Below are positions 27,023 to 35,137 of a stretch of 64,000 nt of DNA, piece after piece (position 1 is the first letter of the stretch; each line of letters begins with the position of its first letter). Below the pieces are notes generated by a model. The model saw nothing but the letters and a program-made list of their open reading frames with translations. It had not been told where the DNA came from and did not search any database. The stretch spans positions 53,675 through 117,674 of the forward strand of contig NZ_JAGQED010000011.1 of NCBI RefSeq assembly GCF_018304965.1, given 5' to 3'. Source of the DNA: Collimonas antrihumi. Lineage in GTDB: Bacteria > Pseudomonadota > Gammaproteobacteria > Burkholderiales > Burkholderiaceae_D. The position numbers and the translations under genes were made by a program.

Positions 27023-27958
27023 ATGCACGAATTTCACACCGATTCTATCGAGTCGTCAAGTACTTTTGTAACAACTCCGCAAGAAAAACCACAAGGCTGG
27101 ACAGATGACGGTGACCGCAACACGTGGCAGGACGTGTACACGGCTCGCCAGCGTATTTTCCCGAATGGACAGTCTGAACTGACTATCTCTAAGGAAAAAT
27201 ACTTTATAGGTCCTGCGGTCCTCGGTAAAGCGCGTGCAAAGCGTGGCGAGCGCATGACGGACGATGAGGGCAATGTAGAGGATGACGAACAGTTCGGATC
27301 GCGTCGCGCTCGCAATGATGACGTTGCCTCGCGTCGTGCAAAAAAGAATGTTCGCCTCTGCTGCAAGGAAATCAGTGCTGATCGGCTTGTGACGTTGACA
27401 TACCGTGAAAACATGAAGGACCGTGATCTAGCGCTTAAGCATTTTGACGGCTTCAGGCGTCGTTTGGGGCGGTGTAAGGCGTTTCACTATGTCGCCGTCA
27501 TGGAAGAGCAAGAGCGGGGCGCTATTCACTTCCATATCGCTGTTAATGGTCGGCAGGATTACAACCTTGTGCGCTCGATCTGGCAATCGGTTGTCGGTCT
27601 TGGTCAAAAGGGTGAACAGATGGCGCAAGCGAATGTCCGTGATCCTCACAAGTTCGGCTTCGGCAAGAATGGCGCTCACAAACTGGCGTCATACATTGCG
27701 AAGTACTGCGGCAAACAGATGGATGTGCGTGAGCTGAATCAAAAGCGTTATTTCCGGTCTAAGGGCATCGTTCTGCCGGTGGTTAATACCTGGCGAATTT
27801 CCGCAACTACGATGCTTGGTGCTGTTCAGACGGCGTTTAGCATCGTTGCTGAGTTCGGGCTAGAGGGTGTTCAGACATGGTGCAATAACGCGTTGGGCGT
27901 CGTTTGGATAGCTACAGCGCCGCGAAGTGGGCCGCTGATAAATACCTGTCCGTTTTGA
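27023..27958 (+). CDS. HUH-type replication initiator, prophage A
   Basis: 311 residues. HUH motif AIHFHIAVNG near residue 173 (His-x-His), and the catalytic-tyrosine motif LASYIAKYCGK near residue 224. Such endonucleases nick the plus strand for rolling-circle replication. GGAG stands about 6 bases upstream. The gene's place after Zot differs from prophages B and C. Its last 30 codons overlap the opposite-strand HTH gene. Confidence 0.85.
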   Translation: MHEFHTDSIESSSTFVTTPQEKPQGWTDDGDRNTWQDVYTARQRIFPNGQSELTISKEKYFIGPAVLGKARAKRGERMTDDEGNVEDDEQFGSRRARNDDVASRRAKKNVRLCCKEISADRLVTLTYRENMKDRDLALKHFDGFRRRLGRCKAFHYVAVMEEQERGAIHFHIAVNGRQDYNLVRSIWQSVVGLGQKGEQMAQANVRDPHKFGFGKNGAHKLASYIAKYCGKQMDVRELNQKRYFRSKGIVLPVVNTWRISATTMLGAVQTAFSIVAEFGLEGVQTWCNNALGVVWIATAPRSGPLINTCPF

Positions 27959-28231
27959 GTCAAGGTTGAATTCGATTGTGGTGCCGGACACTAGGCCAAG
28001 TTTTATTCGTGCTGGGTTGAAATTCATCTGACGCATGATATTTTGGTGTTCGGTGTGTTGTAAACGCAACAGTTCTGGAATCCACCATGGAATTTTTCGT
28101 TCGCCTTTCAACCAAGCGCGGACAGATTTTTCTGATCGTCGTAGGCGTTTGCTAAGGTCTTTTATCGGGATGCCTTGGGCGTAAAATTGCATTTCGATGG
28201 GGTTCGCATAACGTGTGTTTGGGTACTGCAT
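27860..28231 (-). CDS. Phage HTH protein at right end of prophage A
   Basis: 123 residues. MQFYAQGIPIKDLSKRLRRS and VRAWLKGERKIPWWIPELLRL form a helix-turn-helix followed by the W/P pattern of phage DUF3653-like regulators. Start at 28231 is chosen because GGAG stands upstream; the ATG at 28252 has none. Prophage B has a functional counterpart at 35251. Converges on and overlaps the rep gene. Confidence 0.65.
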   Translation of the reverse strand: MQYPNTRYANPIEMQFYAQGIPIKDLSKRLRRSEKSVRAWLKGERKIPWWIPELLRLQHTEHQNIMRQMNFNPARIKLGLVSGTTIEFNLDSKRTGIYQRPTSRRCSYPNDAQRVIAPCLNTL

Positions 28232-28250
28232 TCTGGCTCCGATTTTGGAC

Positions 28251-28280
28251 AAAAAAAAAGCTCAAGTTTGACACTTGAGC
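28251..28280 (-). terminator. Leftward terminator next to site 2
   Basis: 8-bp stem GCTCAAGT / ACTTGAGC (28260-28280), followed on the minus strand by nine T residues. It would stop leftward transcription from the prophage B repressor before it enters prophage A. Confidence 0.8.
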
Positions 28281-28301
28281 CATTATTTTGCAGCGCTACC
28301 A

Positions 28302-28329
28302 ATTACGCATAATTTGTAGAATATCCAGT
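28302..28329 (+). other. dif-type site 2 (A/B junction)
   Basis: XerC arm ATTACGCATAA (28302-28312), centre TTTGTA (28313-28318), degenerate XerD side GAATATCCAGT. The left arm comes from the right end of phage A and the right side from phage B. Confidence 0.85.
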
Positions 28330-28346
28330 ACCCTTTTTACCTCATA

Positions 28347-28718
28347 TCACCACGCCGAGAACAAGCTCCGGCGCGGGGTACAGCGTGATATGAGTGACTC
28401 AAAATTTCCGGAAATTTTTTCCACGGCTACCGCAATAGTCGCCACTCCCGCGACTGCAAACTGTAAAGAAATTCGCTCCCAATAAGCCCGTTTCGCTGGG
28501 TTCTTTTCCCTGTCCTTGTGTACCGCTGCTAGTGCCGCTCTGAGGTCGATTTTCGCCATGTCGGCCAGCATCGAAACTTCGGCGTCGTCCGGCGCTCGGC
28601 GTTGACTTCTGAGGTCTGAAATCCTCGCAGTCGTTACGCCAAGCCGTTGAGCGAGGGAATAGTCACTTGTCAATCCCTGCTGTTGCTTGGCTGCATCAAT
28701 TAAGTCAATTTGGTTCAT
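28347..28718 (-). CDS. Prophage B repressor-like HTH protein
   Basis: 123 residues. Helix-turn-helix in DYSLAQRLGVTTARISDLRS (about 19-38), a region WERISLQFAVAGVATIAVAV with one probable membrane helix, and a basic end. AAGGAGG stands just upstream of the ATG at 28718. Divergent from the phage operon with two operators between. It stops 18 bases before site 2. Confidence 0.78.
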   Translation of the reverse strand: MNQIDLIDAAKQQQGLTSDYSLAQRLGVTTARISDLRSQRRAPDDAEVSMLADMAKIDLRAALAAVHKDREKNPAKRAYWERISLQFAVAGVATIAVAVEKISGNFESLISRCTPRRSLFSAW

Positions 28719-28750
28719 AAAACCTCCTTTTTTGCCACTTTACACTACCG

Positions 28751-28809
28751 CTCGCCGTTGACAACACTCGCACCTGCGAGCTACCTTTCGCACAACTCGC
28801 AACCGCGAG
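28751..28809. promoter_or_regulatory. Prophage B operators, CTCGC-N4-GCGAG
   Basis: Inverted repeats CTCGC-acct-GCGAG at 28767-28780 and CTCGC-aacc-GCGAG at 28796-28809, with a half-site CTCGC at 28751-28755. Same 5-4-5 design as prophage A but different sequence. Confidence 0.75.
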
Positions 28810-28835
28810 CTAATTTAAGCGAAAAGGAATTTACC

Positions 28836-29135
28836 ATGAGCGATGCACCTAAACAGCCTCTTAAGGCAAATCAAACAGTAATCGTTGGTCGTATTGACAA
28901 CGTCCGCAACTTCGAAGTCTCGGGCAAGAACACTTTCGAGACCCGCGTTATCCAGGCAGCAGCCGACGAGTATTCCTCCCCTTCAGCGGTAGCACTGATG
29001 TCCCATCACCGGCTTGGCGGCTCCGGCGATCTCGTCCAAGTTTTGGTGTCGGTTGCCGGTTTCCGTGACAGCTACAAGGACAAGCAGGGCGGTACTGTGC
29101 AGACCGCTCGCAACACCCTACGCGTGGTCGAGTAA
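28836..29135 (+). CDS. Prophage B ssDNA-binding protein (G5P role)
   Basis: 99 residues. A beta-rich protein with VIVGRIDNVRNFEVSGKNTF and GGSGDLVQVLVSVAGF, a pattern seen in small inovirus ssDNA-binding proteins. First gene of the rightward operon, after AAGGAA. Different in sequence from the counterparts in A and C. Confidence 0.68.
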   Translation: MSDAPKQPLKANQTVIVGRIDNVRNFEVSGKNTFETRVIQAAADEYSSPSAVALMSHHRLGGSGDLVQVLVSVAGFRDSYKDKQGGTVQTARNTLRVVE

Positions 29136-29190
29136 GGCTTTTGACGTTGGGCTTGTCCCAGTTATCAACAAGTGGAAAACGGGAGGAAAA

Positions 29191-30012
29191 GTGGGCAAAT
29201 ATCAGGATGGCGTTGATCAGTATGAAAAAGATTTTCAAGGTGTTCAAAAAAAGAATTCGATTTTTGAAACCTTCGGTGCCAAGCCGTTTGACCCGCTGGA
29301 AATGGTCCGTGATGAATTGCGATACAAGCGCCTCCGTCGAAACATCGGCGTGGCTGCAAAGCTGCACGAGATCAGCGTGGCGGCGGGTCGCAAAAATCAT
29401 AACGTCATCATGGTCACGTTGACCTACGCAGTTGATAACTGGGACTCGCTGCACATGTCTACCTACATCAGGCATGTGCGGCAATGGATGTTTCGGCGTA
29501 CCGGCCAAAAACTGAAATATGTGTGGGTCGCTGAAATGCAAAAGCGTGGCGTGATTCATTACCACGTTCTGTATTGGATGCCTCGTGGCATAACGATGCC
29601 AAAGGCTGACAAACAGGGGTGGTGGCCGCATGGCTCGACGAAGACGGAAAAGGCAAACAAGCCCGTTGCCTATGCGATGAAATACGCGTCGAAACTGGAT
29701 TCGAAAGAGGGGTTTCCAAATGGTGCAAGAACATATGGTGTTGGCGGTCTCGTTGAAGCTGATCGCAGTGCTCGCCGCTGGTTTAATTTTCCTGGCTTTA
29801 TTAAAGCACGTGCGGCGGTCGGTGACTGTTGGAAGCGATCGGTGGGAGGTGGATGGCTTGAACATGCAACAGGTCAGTTATGGCCTTCAGAGTGGGGCGT
29901 TTGCCTTGTCACGAAACTTAGATTGTCCATCGTCCGTCTTCACGATCATGGCCGTCCCCTCGATGTCGGAGGGCCGTTCTCATGGCTGAAGCCAAATCTG
30001 CAGGTCGCGTAA
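29191..30012 (+). CDS. HUH-type replication initiator, prophage B
   Basis: 273 residues from a GTG start at 29191, chosen because GGGAGG stands 5 bases upstream. HUH motif VIHYHVLYWMPRG near residue 118, and tyrosine motif AYAMKYASK near residue 160. C-terminal RLHDHGRPLDVGGPF is typical of inovirus Rep. It nicks the phage origin for rolling-circle replication. Confidence 0.87.
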   Translation: MGKYQDGVDQYEKDFQGVQKKNSIFETFGAKPFDPLEMVRDELRYKRLRRNIGVAAKLHEISVAAGRKNHNVIMVTLTYAVDNWDSLHMSTYIRHVRQWMFRRTGQKLKYVWVAEMQKRGVIHYHVLYWMPRGITMPKADKQGWWPHGSTKTEKANKPVAYAMKYASKLDSKEGFPNGARTYGVGGLVEADRSARRWFNFPGFIKARAAVGDCWKRSVGGGWLEHATGQLWPSEWGVCLVTKLRLSIVRLHDHGRPLDVGGPFSWLKPNLQVA

Positions 30013-30320
30013 ACAGTCTGATGCGCACTGAGTACATGCAGCAGCGTCGGCAAGCGGTGTGCATGCAAATGCGCGCCAATTACAGTGACCTCGATGTAGA
30101 TGGGTACATGGATTTTCTTTTTGCGCATCAGGCAGATCTTGGCGCGGATTTTGTAACTCGGCAGGTTGAGTGGGCCGAAAGTATTTTGCAAGGCCGCCTT
30201 GCCGTGGCACTACCGGGGGCCAAGCGTCCAGCGGCCCCGGTGAACAGCCTTCCACACGGCGCAGCCGGTGGAGGCGGCTCCACGGAGTCGGCTGTTCGCA
30301 TACGGGCGCATTGGGAGTGA
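29982..30320 (+). CDS. Conserved inovirus hypothetical protein, prophage B
   Basis: 112 residues. Helical N-terminal half (RTEYMQQRRQAVCMQMRANY, DVDGYMDFLFAHQADLGADF, VTRQVEWAESIL) and a Gly/Pro-rich end. Overlaps the end of rep by 31 bases with GGAGGG upstream. Function unknown. Confidence 0.65.
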   Translation: MAEAKSAGRVNSLMRTEYMQQRRQAVCMQMRANYSDLDVDGYMDFLFAHQADLGADFVTRQVEWAESILQGRLAVALPGAKRPAAPVNSLPHGAAGGGGSTESAVRIRAHWE

Positions 30321-30323
30321 CGG

Positions 30324-30416
30324 ATGTTTGATACAGCATCAGTACAGGATTTACTCGCAGCGTGTGGGTTCGTTGTGGTCTTCGCGCTCGGGTGGATAGC
30401 GGGGTCGCTCTCATGA
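30324..30416 (+). CDS. 30-residue membrane peptide, prophage B
   Basis: Short polar start (MFDTASVQDLLAA) then one helix CGFVVVFALGWIAGSLS. Stop overlaps the next ATG (ATGA). Candidate minor virion tip protein. Confidence 0.6.
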   Translation: MFDTASVQDLLAACGFVVVFALGWIAGSLS

Positions 30417-30523
30417 GTGATCTCGCTGTAATGATCGGGGGCTTGGTGAGTTGCTTTGCTCTCGGTTTCACAATGGGTCGGACGATTAAGGCTGTCCGAC
30501 AATTTTTTGATTCAATGTCATAG
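30413..30523 (+). CDS. 36-residue membrane peptide, prophage B
   Basis: One helix (MIGGLVSCFALGFTMG) and a basic, amphipathic tail. It overlaps the previous peptide gene by ATGA and ends 11 bases before the coat gene. Candidate minor virion tip protein. Confidence 0.6.
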   Translation: MSDLAVMIGGLVSCFALGFTMGRTIKAVRQFFDSMS

Positions 30524-30534
30524 GGGAAATTCAA

Positions 30535-30780
30535 ATGAGCAAAATTCTGCAAAAATCAAAACTGCTGGCCGTTAAGGTTGGCGTTCCTGTCGCGGTTCTG
30601 GTGGCTACTGGTGCCGCTAATGCTGCGGCTACTCTCGACCCTTCGGTCGCAACGGCATTCACCGCCATCGGCGATAACGCGACTGCCATGTTTGGTTTGG
30701 CGATGCCTGTCGTTGCATCGGTGTTGGGCATGTTCATTGTTCTGCGCCTGTTCAAGAAATTCGGCAATAAGGCTGCTTAA
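30535..30780 (+). CDS. Major coat protein precursor (G8P), prophage B
   Basis: 81 residues. Basic start, leader ending GAANA (cleavage near residue 30), acidic middle (LDPSVATAFTAIGDNAT), one helix and a basic end (RLFKKFGNKAA). GGGGAAA precedes the ATG. The order and design are those of an inovirus coat protein. Confidence 0.9.
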   Translation: MSKILQKSKLLAVKVGVPVAVLVATGAANAAATLDPSVATAFTAIGDNATAMFGLAMPVVASVLGMFIVLRLFKKFGNKAA

Positions 30781-30785
30781 TTCGT

Positions 30786-30962
30786 ATGCTACGCGCTGCC
30801 ATCCTGCTGACTCTTTGCATGGTGACAGCGTGGGCGCTCGAGGTGCATCAAAAAGCCTCCTCCCCCATGCCTCCAGGCGCTAGCCGGGGGCATGGGGGAG
30901 GGGGCTTTTCTTCTTCTGAGTGTGATTGTTTAATTCCTCCTAATCGTGGCCTTTATCGGTGA
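30786..30962 (+). CDS. Short ORF with a leader peptide that runs through the terminator
   Basis: 58 codons. Begins with a basic and hydrophobic stretch (MLRAAILLTLCMVTAWA), but the middle is encoded by the long terminator hairpin, and its stop is next to the adsorption gene start. The ribosome site is poor. Equivalent place to the tiny membrane peptides of A and C, so it may be real, but the coding evidence is weak. Confidence 0.3.
   Translation: MLRAAILLTLCMVTAWALEVHQKASSPMPPGASRGHGGGGFSSSECDCLIPPNRGLYR
30851..30909 (+). terminator. Terminator after major coat gene, prophage B
   Basis: Very long stem, about 16-20 bp: AAAAGCCTCCTCCCCCATGC pairs with GCATGGGGGAGGGGGCTTTT (one G-T pair), with a 19-base loop, followed by TTTTC. 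Confidence 0.9.
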
Positions 30963-30966
30963 CCGT

Positions 30967-32454
30967 ATGAGACGACTAGCATCCTTGTTGCTGATTTTGT
31001 TGATCGTGCTGGATCCGGTCATCGCTATTGCCGTAACGCCCACTGTGCTACCTCCCGCGGGTGTCGCTGGGCCGTACTCAACATGGTTTCCGTCCGGTCA
31101 GACTGGCTATGTAACCGGCGTGGCTGAGAGTTCTTATATTTCAGGCCCAGACTTGAAAGCTGCAAAGTTGGCAAAAACGATGATCAATGCAGGCTTGTCG
31201 GGCCCTGTGGAGGTAGCTGTTACAGCTGAGGCTACTGTTGGGGCTGATGCGATTGCGGTGCGTGCGGGTGCGATGGCGGTGCCTGTGGTTGGGCAGGTTA
31301 TTACCGTTGTCGCTACTACTTATCAGCTGGCTCAGATGCTGAAAGATGCGGGCTATCGCTATGGTAATTGTCAAAATCCCGGCTTGGTTGTTGGGCCGGG
31401 TCAAGGGTATTGCAAGCCTGATCCGAAAAATCCACCACAGGTTACGTCAGGCTGGATTGCTGCGGATATTGGGACTGCAACCAAATTTTCATCTGGACAA
31501 GCTGCCTGCGATGCCGACAAGATACATAATGGATGGGGCTTTTCACCGACATTCGTTGTCGAGACGCCTGACCCTGGTCAAACTGCGGCGGGTAGTTGTA
31601 AGTATCAGGGTGCAGGTTCTCAGCTCTCCATTGTTTATACTGCTGACGCGCCGTCAACGCCGGGTGGTTTTCTGCCTGCCACTGCTGATGATGTGGCCGG
31701 TGCGGTCAAGTTGAAAATGATCGCGGATTCGAATGCACGCAAGGCGCTGTTCGATGCGATGCGTGCTGACGCTACCGGCACGCAGCAGCCGGACACTTTG
31801 CCGCCGTTGTATCCGGCTACATCGCCGGTTACTGTAACTGCGCCTCCGGTGACTTCTCCGGCGTCTTCGCCAAGTATCCAGACAATTCCTAAGCCTGACG
31901 GTTCTATTGACACGGTGAAGACGACTGAACAGACGACGGTGACGCCGACCACAACCGGCACGACTGTGGGTGATACAAAGACGACCTTTCCGAGTACCAC
32001 CACCACCACGACAACGACGACTAACAACGTTACGAATCAAACCACGACAAGCACGAACGTCGTGAACAATCCACCTGCGTTGCCGCAGTTTCCGAACGAT
32101 TACAACAAAGAGGTGACGCAACAGCAGATCGAGCGTGATCTCAACACGGACTCAGCGCAAGCGATGCCTGACCAGCAGAAAGTCATCACGGATGCGGGTA
32201 CTCAGGGCGATACTGATCGCGACAAAATTTACACCGATATCAAGTCAGGTCAGCAAGATAAAAGCGCGTGGTTTTCGTGGGTCTGGTCGCCGCCTGTTGG
32301 CGTTTGTTCGCCGATCACTGGCACGATTGCAGGCTTTCATGTCGAGTGGGATTTGTGCCCATCTATCGCTATCATCCAGGCGATTATTGGTTGGTTGCTT
32401 GCGATATTCAGTGGTGCTGAAGTGTACGGTCAATTATTCAGGCGGGAGGATTAG
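30967..32454 (+). CDS. Minor coat/adsorption protein (G3P role), prophage B
   Basis: 495 residues. Signal peptide (LASLLLILLIVLDPVIAIA), a helical first part, a middle domain with Cys and GWGFSPTFVVETPDPGQ, a threonine-rich linker with a run of consecutive Thr (near residue 345) and a C-terminal hydrophobic region (IAIIQAIIGWLLAIF). Different receptor domain from A and C, which suggests a different host receptor. Start at 30967 is the ATG; a GTG at 30946 is also in frame. Confidence 0.78.
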   Translation: MRRLASLLLILLIVLDPVIAIAVTPTVLPPAGVAGPYSTWFPSGQTGYVTGVAESSYISGPDLKAAKLAKTMINAGLSGPVEVAVTAEATVGADAIAVRAGAMAVPVVGQVITVVATTYQLAQMLKDAGYRYGNCQNPGLVVGPGQGYCKPDPKNPPQVTSGWIAADIGTATKFSSGQAACDADKIHNGWGFSPTFVVETPDPGQTAAGSCKYQGAGSQLSIVYTADAPSTPGGFLPATADDVAGAVKLKMIADSNARKALFDAMRADATGTQQPDTLPPLYPATSPVTVTAPPVTSPASSPSIQTIPKPDGSIDTVKTTEQTTVTPTTTGTTVGDTKTTFPSTTTTTTTTTNNVTNQTTTSTNVVNNPPALPQFPNDYNKEVTQQQIERDLNTDSAQAMPDQQKVITDAGTQGDTDRDKIYTDIKSGQQDKSAWFSWVWSPPVGVCSPITGTIAGFHVEWDLCPSIAIIQAIIGWLLAIFSGAEVYGQLFRRED

Positions 32455-32456
32455 TT

Positions 32457-32783
32457 ATGTTGAAGCTCATCACTTTGTTGTTGTCGGGGATACCGGCGAT
32501 CATCGCGGCCATTATCAGCATGATCGGGCGTAAGCTCGGCACGGCTGCGGCCTCCATCGCGTCGTTTGTCATCATTACTTCCGGCCTGATCATTTGCATT
32601 AACACGATCTTGCAGACCGTTCTTGGTTACATGACGATTCCGCCGTTCATCGCTAATTCGGTCGGCCTGTTCATTCCGATTGATTGGGCTGCGTGTCTTT
32701 CGGCTATTGTGAGCAGTCGTATTTGTCGTGCTGCTTACGACATGGCGAAGTTGAAAATCGAGTTGATCAATAATGCGAGTTAA
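32457..32783 (+). CDS. Minor coat protein G6P (DUF2523), prophage B
   Basis: 108 residues with three hydrophobic helices, and the pattern IPIDWAACLSAIVSSRICRAAYD near the end, usual in DUF2523 proteins. Two bases after the adsorption gene and 2 bases before Zot. Confidence 0.85.
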   Translation: MLKLITLLLSGIPAIIAAIISMIGRKLGTAAASIASFVIITSGLIICINTILQTVLGYMTIPPFIANSVGLFIPIDWAACLSAIVSSRICRAAYDMAKLKIELINNAS

Positions 32784-32785
32784 TC

Positions 32786-33643
32786 ATGGCTGACTATCTG
32801 GTGTACGGCAAAAAGGGCAATGGCAAAAGTTTGGTCGTGGTCGGGCGCATCAAAGACGCGCTGTTGGCTGGAAAAAAAGTGGCCACGAATTTGAATCTGC
32901 AGTTGGATAAGCTGCTGCCGACGGGGTCAAGGAATGTTAGTTGCTACCGGTTGCCGGACCGTCCGACGATTCAGGATATGCAAGCCATCGGTATCGGCTC
33001 GGACAAACTCGACGAGGCCACGTATGGCCTCGTGGTGCTTGATGAGATGGCTACGTGGATGAATGCCCGTTCTTGGGCCGATAAAGAGCGGCAGTCGTTG
33101 CTGGATTGGTTTGTGCACTCTCGTAAGTTGCGATGGGATACCTATTTTATTTGTCAGTCGCCAAATCAGATCGATAAGCAGGTGCGTGAGTCCCTGGTCG
33201 AATTGACCGTGTGCTGCCGCCGCCTGGACAAGATTCGGATTCCGTGGCTTGGTTCGGTCACAAAGCATTTGCTCGGTTTTGAGTTGCGGGCGCCGAAAAT
33301 CCATGTCGCGACGGTGAAATATGGCATGGGCAACGATGCGATTCTCAATGATCGATGGACGTATCGCGGCGTGAATTTGTATGCGGCGTATGACACTGAG
33401 CAAGTCTTCAAGGCCAATTACACGGAGGGGATTTTTTCTTACTTGTCGCCCTGGCATATCAAGGGGCGTTACGAAAATCTGCCGGTGGGCTGGCGTGATC
33501 GCATCAAGGCGTTTTTCTCGCCGACGCTGACAAGGCTTCCGGCCAAGCCGTTGCACCCAGTGGCGCGTCTGGTGTCGCAATTGCCGGTGGCTGAGCGTGT
33601 GCGGCATTTTCAACGGCTTGAGCAATTGGGGGCGTTTAAATGA
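32786..33643 (+). CDS. Zot-like ATPase without membrane helix, prophage B
   Basis: 285 residues. Walker A YGKKGNGKSLVV (8-19), Walker B GLVVLDEMATW (about residue 82). It ends with AERVRHFQRLEQLGAFK and has no clear membrane helix, whereas Zot in A (373 residues) and C (414) carries one plus a periplasmic domain. The next gene, overlapping by ATGA, begins with a strong membrane helix, so the usual Zot may be split here. Confidence 0.88.
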   Translation: MADYLVYGKKGNGKSLVVVGRIKDALLAGKKVATNLNLQLDKLLPTGSRNVSCYRLPDRPTIQDMQAIGIGSDKLDEATYGLVVLDEMATWMNARSWADKERQSLLDWFVHSRKLRWDTYFICQSPNQIDKQVRESLVELTVCCRRLDKIRIPWLGSVTKHLLGFELRAPKIHVATVKYGMGNDAILNDRWTYRGVNLYAAYDTEQVFKANYTEGIFSYLSPWHIKGRYENLPVGWRDRIKAFFSPTLTRLPAKPLHPVARLVSQLPVAERVRHFQRLEQLGAFK

Positions 33644-34026
33644 AACGTGATGGTTGGTTTTATATGTGGCTGGCGGCTGTCGTTGTGCTTGGCCTGTTGC
33701 TGGTTTTCGGTGATGCGGATGCCGCCGATGAAGTTCCTGTTGACGCGCCGGAAGCGTTGATTAAGCCGATTGAAAAGCCGAAACCAAAAGAGGATACGCT
33801 GCGCGTTGAAAAAGTCTCTAGGGCGTTGAGTGACCAGACGATGAAGCGCGATCAACTGCTAGCGTATCTCGCTTCCAAGCGGTCCTATGCTGAGCGTGGC
33901 GGCTGTGAGGCTGACGGCTTTCTGTCGTGTCAAGGGGAGGGCGCTCGTATCGAGGGATCACCGGCCAAGACGGATGAGGGCCGCTATCGACCTCGGCCCG
34001 GCACTATTCGTGATTATCACGAATAA
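33640..34026 (+). CDS. Membrane protein coupled to Zot, prophage B
   Basis: 128 residues. Helix WFYMWLAAVVVLGLLLVFG (about 6-24), then a Pro/Lys-rich stretch and a periplasmic part with two Cys (GGCEADGFLSCQ). It overlaps Zot by ATGA. It looks like the missing membrane and periplasmic half of Zot as a separate protein, which is also the layout of G1P/G4P-like or G1P/G11P partners in other phages. Inference. Confidence 0.6.
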   Translation: MKRDGWFYMWLAAVVVLGLLLVFGDADAADEVPVDAPEALIKPIEKPKPKEDTLRVEKVSRALSDQTMKRDQLLAYLASKRSYAERGGCEADGFLSCQGEGARIEGSPAKTDEGRYRPRPGTIRDYHE

Positions 34027-34054
34027 TCGTTATGCGTCACACAAAATAATTAGC

Positions 34055-34102
34055 GTGACGCGTCACAAATAACTTGATTTATCGTGACGCGTCACGTATA
34101 AT
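34055..34102 (+). promoter_or_regulatory. Promoter with GTGAC-CG-GTCAC operators, prophage B
   Basis: TTGATT (34074-34079), 17-bp spacer, TATAAT (34097-34102). The palindrome GTGACGCGTCAC lies at 34084-34095, inside the spacer, and a second copy at 34055-34066 just upstream of the -35. A half-site ATGCGTCAC is at 34032-34040. This is the layout of a repressible, self-controlled promoter for the regulator at 34125. Confidence 0.8.
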
Positions 34103-34124
34103 ATATTCATACTTCGGGGGATAT

Positions 34125-34703
34125 ATGAAACAGCCAAACGACAGCAAGACGGTAGACATTTTCGAAGGTGAAAAACGCGGTCGTGGTCGTCCACGCGTCG
34201 AGAACGCCAAGTCTCCGGCTGAGCGTGCGCGTCTGTATCGCCTGAATAAGAAATCTCGTCCACAGGTCGTTGCTGCGCCTAGTGTTGATGCAGTGAATGC
34301 TGCGTACTGGAAGAAGCGCGTCGCTGAGTTGGAGGGCCAGGTTATCTCTCTGGAGCGAGATTCTTATAATTCTGACGTGCGGGCGCGTTTCGCTGAAGAT
34401 CTATGTGATGAGCAACTGGTCGAGATTGCGCGATTGCGTGCGGAACTAGATAAAGGTGACGCGTCACAAAAAGGGACTTCGCTTAAATCGTATGGCAAGC
34501 TGGAAGCTGAATTGATCGTGGCGAACGCTCGTATTTTGACGTTAGATGCTGAGTTGCAGGATGCGCAGGATTTTATTTTTAAGCGTGATGCGTCACAAAA
34601 AAATATTTCCAAGGTTGCTGTAAAGATGGCGCTTAAAAAACCGTCACGAAAAGCCGTCACGAAAAAAGACTCTCTGGAGGAGCAGTTCGATTATCCCGAT
34701 TAA
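34125..34703 (+). CDS. Probable DNA-binding regulator of GTGAC sites, prophage B
   Basis: 192 residues. The basic N-terminal segment GEKRGRGRPRVENAKSPAER resembles that of the RHH protein of prophage C (GGKRPRGRPATGCAMTAAER). The rest is a long coiled coil rich in Glu/Arg/Leu/Ala. The gene holds two more GTGAC-type palindromes, at 34456-34467 (perfect) and 34585-34596 (one change), plus GTCAC half-sites near 34645. The sites in its promoter suggest autoregulation. It is not a known family I can name with certainty. Confidence 0.6.
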   Translation: MKQPNDSKTVDIFEGEKRGRGRPRVENAKSPAERARLYRLNKKSRPQVVAAPSVDAVNAAYWKKRVAELEGQVISLERDSYNSDVRARFAEDLCDEQLVEIARLRAELDKGDASQKGTSLKSYGKLEAELIVANARILTLDAELQDAQDFIFKRDASQKNISKVAVKMALKKPSRKAVTKKDSLEEQFDYPD

Positions 34704-34792
34704 GTCCAGTTGGGGCGGGGCTGAGTTTTTCAACACGAAAAACAAACATTGCTTTGTGTTAACGATAAAATGCCTGCCAAACAGGGGGCATT

Positions 34793-35113
34793 ATGCAAAT
34801 TCCATCTACTACTGAGATTGTCGTTCTACTGGTTGGCGTGCTGATGTGGCTTATTGGTCGCCGCGCCAATCAAAAGCAAAAAAAATCGGCAGGGCGTTCA
34901 GCAGCTCGGCCTGCGGCGAAAAAAACACCTGTCCAGCGTCAGTTTGAGCGTACTGCCTCTATGGGTAAGCTGACCGGCGCGTGTTTCGGTGATCGGGCTA
35001 AGGCTGATCGTCTGGTTCAGTATGAAAAGAAGCGAGCGCCTGGCATCACGCATGCTGAGGCGATTCATCGTGCTTTTGAGCGTTTGGAAATTGATCGTGG
35101 CCGTCATAACTGA
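34793..35113 (+). CDS. Membrane-anchored basic protein, prophage B
   Basis: 106 residues. One helix (EIVVLLVGVLMWLIGRRA), then a very basic linker and a short globular part (RTASMGKLTGACFGDRAKADRLVQ). The ATG follows GGGGGC. It stands between the regulator and the hairpin region; function unknown. Confidence 0.6.
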   Translation: MQIPSTTEIVVLLVGVLMWLIGRRANQKQKKSAGRSAARPAAKKTPVQRQFERTASMGKLTGACFGDRAKADRLVQYEKKRAPGITHAEAIHRAFERLEIDRGRHN

Positions 35114-35137
35114 ACGGCTCTTATGAGTGGCCGGGTC

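Larger units (their letters stand above)
21938..28318 (+). mobile_element. Inovirus prophage A (about 6.4 kb)
   Basis: Bounded by dif-type sites 1 and 2. Gene order: repressor (leftward), ssDNA-binding protein, three small proteins, major coat, terminator, tiny membrane peptide, adsorption protein, G6P, Zot, hairpin-rich region, HUH-type Rep, HTH protein (leftward). All core inovirus functions are present and intact, so it could be active. It has no integrase gene, as expected of phages that use host XerC/XerD. Confidence 0.9.

Noticed and set aside
29720..29989. 89-codon frame with a membrane-like helix inside rep of prophage B
   Set aside because: It overlaps the conserved C-terminal part of Rep in another frame and has no ribosome site; kept out though an overlapping gene cannot be fully excluded.
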